In this document: in pieces, positions 60,125 through 64,000 of the stretch
Layout of the letters: every line of letters begins with the position of its first letter
Position numbering within the stretch: the stretch's first letter is position 1
NCBI GenBank assembly: GCA_019395295.1
Contig: CM033352.1
Coordinates: 8,142,001-8,206,000 of the forward strand
Source: Osmanthus fragrans
Taxonomy: Eukaryota > Streptophyta > Magnoliopsida > Lamiales > Oleaceae
Reading direction: 5' to 3'
Length of the DNA: 64,000 bases
Position numbers and translations under genes: made by a program
The notes under the pieces: generated by a model
The model's input: only the letters and a program-made list of their open reading frames with translations
What the model was told of the DNA's origin: nothing
Databases searched by the model: none

Positions 60125-60256
60125 TTCCAAACTTAAATCTTTGTTTAACAAGTTTGATTGACTACTTTAATAACTGTAGTGTATATCCGTTCAACAACCA
60201 CTATACACTTATATTTAACATTCACAATTAATGTGCAACGCACGTTTCCTCACTAG

Positions 60257-60468
60257 TATAAATGAAAATAACGAAATAACAAGATACAAAACTCGACTCA
60301 TAGCTCAAGATTTCTTACAAAAATCAGCAATTGATTATGAGGAAACATATTCTACCGTAATGGACACCATTATTTTTAGATTCATAATTAGTTTGATTGC
60401 GTCACAAATGCTCAATATTCGCCTTATAGATGTAGTATCTGTCTATTTGTATGATTCACTTGACAGTG

Positions 60469-60513
<45 letters not shown>

Positions 60514-61700
60514 AAAGTCATTGAAAGACTTAAAGTGACAGGACCAAACGATAAATACCTAAAAAAACACGTTCTCAATTAAATTGTAAAGATCATTCTA
60601 TGGATTGAAATAATTCGGACCCATGTGGTATAATCACCTTAATGAATATTTGTTGAAAAATGGTTATAAAAATGATGATGTCTACCCATGTGTTTTCATA
60701 AAAAAAAAATATTGGACTTGTAATTATGACAGTTTATATTGATGATTTAAATTTAATTAGAACTCCTGAATAGCTCAACAAAACTACTGATTATTTGAAA
60801 AATAAATTTGAGATTAAAGATTTAAGAAAAACCAAATTTTGTTCTCGGGTTTAGATTGAACATTTCGTAAAAATATTATTTGTTCATCAATCTACATATA
60901 CAGAAAAAATCTTAAAACGTTTTTATATGGATAATGAACATCCATTGTCATCGCCTTTGGTTGTTCGATCACTTGATGTGAAAAAAAGATCAATTTCGTC
61001 CACTCGAAGATGAAAAAAATGTTCTTGATTCTGAATTACTATATTTTAGTGCAATTGGAGCACTAACGTTTCTTGCAAACTGCACTCGACCCAACATAAC
61101 TTTTTCTGTAAATCTCCTTGTTAGATATATTTTTACACCAACTCAAAGACGTTGTAATGATATTAAACACATTTTTCGTTACCTGGAAGGTACAATTGAT
61201 TTGAGATTATTATATTCTCAAAAGTCAGGATCCGCTTTAGTGGGATATACAAATAAAAGTTATCTCTCTAACCCACATAAAGTTAAATCACAATCATGAT
61301 ACGCGTTTACATGTGGAAGAACAACTATATCATGGAGATATGTGAAGCAATCCTTGATAACATCCCCAAAATGTGTATGGTTGAGAAACATGGCTCATCA
61401 TATCCAAGCATCATGCAGGTTAACTTCAACAAAAGATAGTCCAACAATTTTGTATTAAAACAATGTAGTTTGTATTGTACAACTCAAATGATGTTATATC
61501 AAATGTGACAGGGCAAAACATATTTCCCTAAAATTCTTTCATACTTATGAGTTTCGGAAGAATGACGACATCGATATTCAACAAATTCGCTCTCAAGTGA
61601 CAATGTTACTGATTTATTTACAAAAGCATTGCCATCATTTACATTCAAGAAATTGGTTCATGAAATTATAATGCGTCGACTCAAAGATTTTCAGTTATCA
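60257..61700 (+). pseudogene. Element D reverse transcriptase and RNase H after the Helitron
   Basis: Resumes with NENNEITRYKTRLIAQDFL (from about 60264) in the frame interrupted at 54228. It runs through an (AT)n expansion at 60474-60510, then to a YIDD motif (about 60738, in place of the usual YVDD). RNase H remnants are seen at 61180-61660 (DLRLLYSQKSG; RAKHISLKFFHTYEF). Stops and frameshifts occur throughout. Confidence 0.8.
60474..60511. repeat. (AT)n microsatellite in element D
   Basis: About 18 AT units within the reverse-transcriptase remnant. Confidence 0.9.
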
Positions 61701-61914
61701 ACATCAGGGGGAGTATTTGTACTTTTTCCCCCTTCGCTTAGGTTTTATCCCATTGAATTTTCCTAACAAGGTTTTAATGATGTAATATTTATTTTTAATA
61801 CTCCAAAATAACTGTATTTTTTTTGCTTTATTTGATTTTTTTTGTCCCATTAGATTTTAATCAAACAAAGTTTTAACGAGACAAATATTTTGTAATGTGA
61901 CATTCGAGGAGGAG

Positions 61915-62091
61915 TGTTGTAAATGATAAGTTTATTAGTGAATGACAATTGTACCACTACAGTCCTAAAAATTATTACCATCGTCTCCCTGACTCTTTCC
62001 TAAATATAAAGTTTTGGTTATTAATAAAGCACACAAGTCTATTAACTTTTATTTTTTCTCTTTTCATTACAATTTTATTTTTTATTCTGCA
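61915..62091 (+). repeat. 3' LTR of element D
   Basis: 177 bp, partner of 50111-50278, preceded by the purine tract TCGAGGAGGAG. Confidence 0.82.
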
Positions 62092-63836
62092 TTATAAAAT
62101 GAAAAAATTGAAATTCTTGTCATGAACTGAAAAGTTAAGTTGATCATCTAAAAATTACAAAAATCATTAGTATTTTGATATTGGTTATTTAAGAATGTAT
62201 GTGTAATTACCTTGAATTTTTTTTCTCTTTTTTTGCTAATAGTCTTGATAAAAAGAGAAGACAAATATAAGCTCCTGCTTTGTTTAGCAAAATATTAAAT
62301 TTTTAATAGATTTTGATAAAAAATGATGAAATAAATAGTTGAAAAAATTTGAAGAAAGTTGTAGATCTCATGAAATATGTTGTTGAAATTGAATTTAAGA
62401 AAAAAAATTGAATTTTAAAAAATGGAGGTCAAACATGTGCTAAATATTACTAATAAAGATATATAATTTTATCTAATATATTTACGAATGAATAAAATGT
62501 TAATAATCTATTTAAGGGACTGTACATAAAATTAATTTGTAGAGAGATACATAAAAGAGAAAGAGAAAATTTGTAGATGAAAAATAAAATACTAAATTAT
62601 TTTTGAAAAATAATAAAATGGTTAAAAATTTATGTTAAGTGGTACATAACATAGTATAGTAAAACATCTATATAGTCATAATATTGGGAACATACTAATT
62701 TTTACTATGAGTATGAACTATATTAATAAATAATGTCAAATTCAGATTATAGATATTGATAAAAGTGACAGACATATTTTCCAAAAACCAGTATACGTAT
62801 CTATGTAATGTTGAAAAATAATAAAATCATCTCAAACCTTTAATGTTACATAACATATATTTTTGTCCCAAACAACTTTAGATAAATATTTTATTTTATG
62901 TAAAATTTAATATAAATAGCATATATTATTTACAATATATAGATAATTATTATTATGTGAAGGCAAGTTCTTTAAGATGGAACCTAGAAAAATTATAACT
63001 TATTATAATGTGGAGTTTGTTTTTATTTATAACTTGTCCAAGTTGGGATCAACTACATAAAGGTTATTCTTAATATATATATTGTATGATTCGTTATTGT
63101 CATATAATCATGATATGTACAACTATTTATGAAGATCTAGGTACTTTTTTAGCAAGAGATGTTTTTGCTGTTATTCAATAAAAATAATAAATAAATAAAA
63201 TACGATGAGCGTAAATAAATCCTATGTTGAAGTTGTATTTTGTATATTTCTCTAAAGTCTATCGTGTAAGAATGTCTATTATTAAAATATTAGAAGAGGC
63301 TTCAATTACCAGCTAATAAATTGTTGGTAATACAATCTCTGATATGTTTATTTTGACTCTTTTTTTGTTTTTTAATCCAATAGACTCTATGTGCATCATC
63401 TTTAGCTTCGTCTAGGTCAAAGACATCGTAATCATATGGTCCATAATAATATTTTATTAGAAAAAGTTGACTTAAATAGTTATTTATGATTATTATTGCC
63501 GACATGTTATTGATGAAGAGGAGGGTCCCGGATTTGACGCGGGACAAAAATTCTTGTCAGCCTAGCGTGGTTCGTTATTGATTGGTTTAAATGACAGTGA
63601 AGGATATAAACTTTCAAACTTGTCAGCACAAGTTTGAGAATAGAAAATGAGTTAGAATTTAACATGATATTCACCCTTATTAGTATTATTAAGTAAACAG
63701 TTTGAAATAATAAAATTCAGAACAAACAATCAACGAAAATCAAAAGAAATGAGTTTTTTTTTTGACAGAAAAGTACATAAATTACATAAATTTGACACAG
63801 GTCAAAGAAGAATGGATAAATCTAAAGTGCCCACCC
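62092..63836. other. Intergenic, AT-rich
   Basis: No recognised gene. The 81-codon minus-strand frame at 63302-63547 has no family resemblance. Confidence 0.45.
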
Positions 63837-63935
63837 GGATGACCACTTGGATGACCGAATGTGAGTGTGCGGGCCCCTCATGAATAAAATAATATTTCCT
63901 CTCACACTCACATTCGGTCATCCAGGTGGTCATCC
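63837..63935. repeat. Small foldback, 33-bp arms
   Basis: GGATGACCACTTGGATGACC...GTGAGTGTG at the left is mirrored at 63903-63935 with two mismatches or so. The spacer is 33 bp. Each arm itself contains the word GGATGACC twice. Confidence 0.8.
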
Positions 63936-64000
63936 AGATGGTCATTGTAGCATTACTCAAGAAGAATATAGCCTTGTGATGTTTTGGAAAAAATCTACTA

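Larger units (their letters stand above)
54229..60256 (+). mobile_element. Non-autonomous Helitron inserted in element D
   Basis: 6028 bp. The 5' end is TCACTATAAAATAAAAGAGGC preceded by host A (54228). The 3' end has a short hairpin GTGCAACGCAC, nine bases, then CTAG (60253-60256), followed by host T (60257). TC...CTAG between A and T, without target duplication, fits Helitrons. Removing it leaves reverse-transcriptase sequence continuing in the same frame. I saw no Rep/helicase coding sequence, so it is non-autonomous. It carries exon-like pieces and a partial LTR X relative. Confidence 0.88.
50111..62091 (+). mobile_element. Old copia retrotransposon (element D) split by a Helitron
   Basis: Short LTRs at 50111-50278 and 61915-62091 (TGTTGTA...; TAAGTTTATTAGTGAATGAC in both) enclose gag, decayed protease and integrase, reverse transcriptase and RNase H. 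A purine tract CGAGGAGGAG precedes the 3' LTR. ACGTTATCAATACGATAAC after the 5' LTR resembles the primer-site region of copia groups that use a shorter priming match. Without the Helitron (54229-60256) it is about 5.95 kb. Heavily mutated. No clear target duplication. Confidence 0.88.

Noticed and set aside
60231..60524. 97-codon frame as a gene
   Set aside because: Its start lies in the Helitron 3' end, its body is copia reverse transcriptase and its tail is an (AT)n microsatellite.
1..64000. tRNA, rRNA or other structured RNA genes
   Set aside because: None seen. The TGGTATCAGAGC matches are primer binding sites of retrotransposons, not tRNA genes. A tRNAscan or Infernal run would be decisive.

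Overview
The window looks like repeat-rich nuclear DNA of a flowering plant, almost certainly a eudicot. Supporting this are AT-rich intergenic DNA, split genes with GT/AG introns, several Ty1/copia LTR retrotransposons primed by initiator Met-tRNA, Mutator-like and Helitron DNA transposons, and an 11-exon plant leucine-rich-repeat receptor kinase gene. The species cannot be told from sequence alone. Little of the window is single-copy host coding DNA.

Layout. 1-19.4 kb holds a tandem segmental duplication (copy A: 1-1369 plus 6589-7146; copy B: 17353-19340) around a family of short genes beginning MSI. One member is open (17007-17336) and two are broken. Copy A was later hit by a young copia element (1370-6588), and copy B preserves the empty site. 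A copia gag relic beside copy A carries a Mutator-like element with a perfect 9-bp target duplication (7287-8466). Between the copies lies a minus-strand copia-type element with gag but no recognisable pol (about 10470-16555). 19.4-24 kb is intergenic DNA with MITEs, one nested in another.

24-32.7 kb is a four-layer nest. A plus-strand cytochrome P450 3' fragment is split by a solo LTR (Y, target duplication GTAAA). Y contains a second solo LTR (X, target duplication GTGGC) and a degenerate copia (26230-31149). Right of the nest is an inverted, internally deleted P450 pseudogene.

33.0-47.5 kb is one LRR receptor kinase gene on the minus strand. All 11 coding exons can be placed. Exon 9 has one extra base just after the ATP-binding lysine codon, so as given the product would be a kinase-less receptor of about 317 residues. 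Its introns contain a small degenerate copia, a hAT-like fragment and a 1.2-kb foldback Mutator-like element. 47.5-50 kb is repeat-rich intergenic DNA. 50.1-62.1 kb is an old copia whose reverse-transcriptase region is split by a 6.0-kb Helitron inserted between A and T. Removing the Helitron brings the two copia halves into one reading frame. 62.1-64 kb is AT-rich with one small foldback.

The most unusual pattern is that several unrelated elements carry a short cluster of a reiterated self-complementary word, with a different word in each element: GGCGCCGCGGCGCC in the young copia LTRs, CGCTCGAGCG in the minus-strand element LTRs, CCATGCGGTCGCATGG in solo LTR X, GGAGAGTTGCAACTCTCC-like inside the Helitron, and GTGTCTCCG/CGGAGGCAC nearby. 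Word number differs even between the two LTRs of one element. In three of them the cluster is followed by a similar phrase of the type AGGTCCTTGACTTTTACAA. This looks like a recurrent, rapidly varying hairpin module shared between transposon families.
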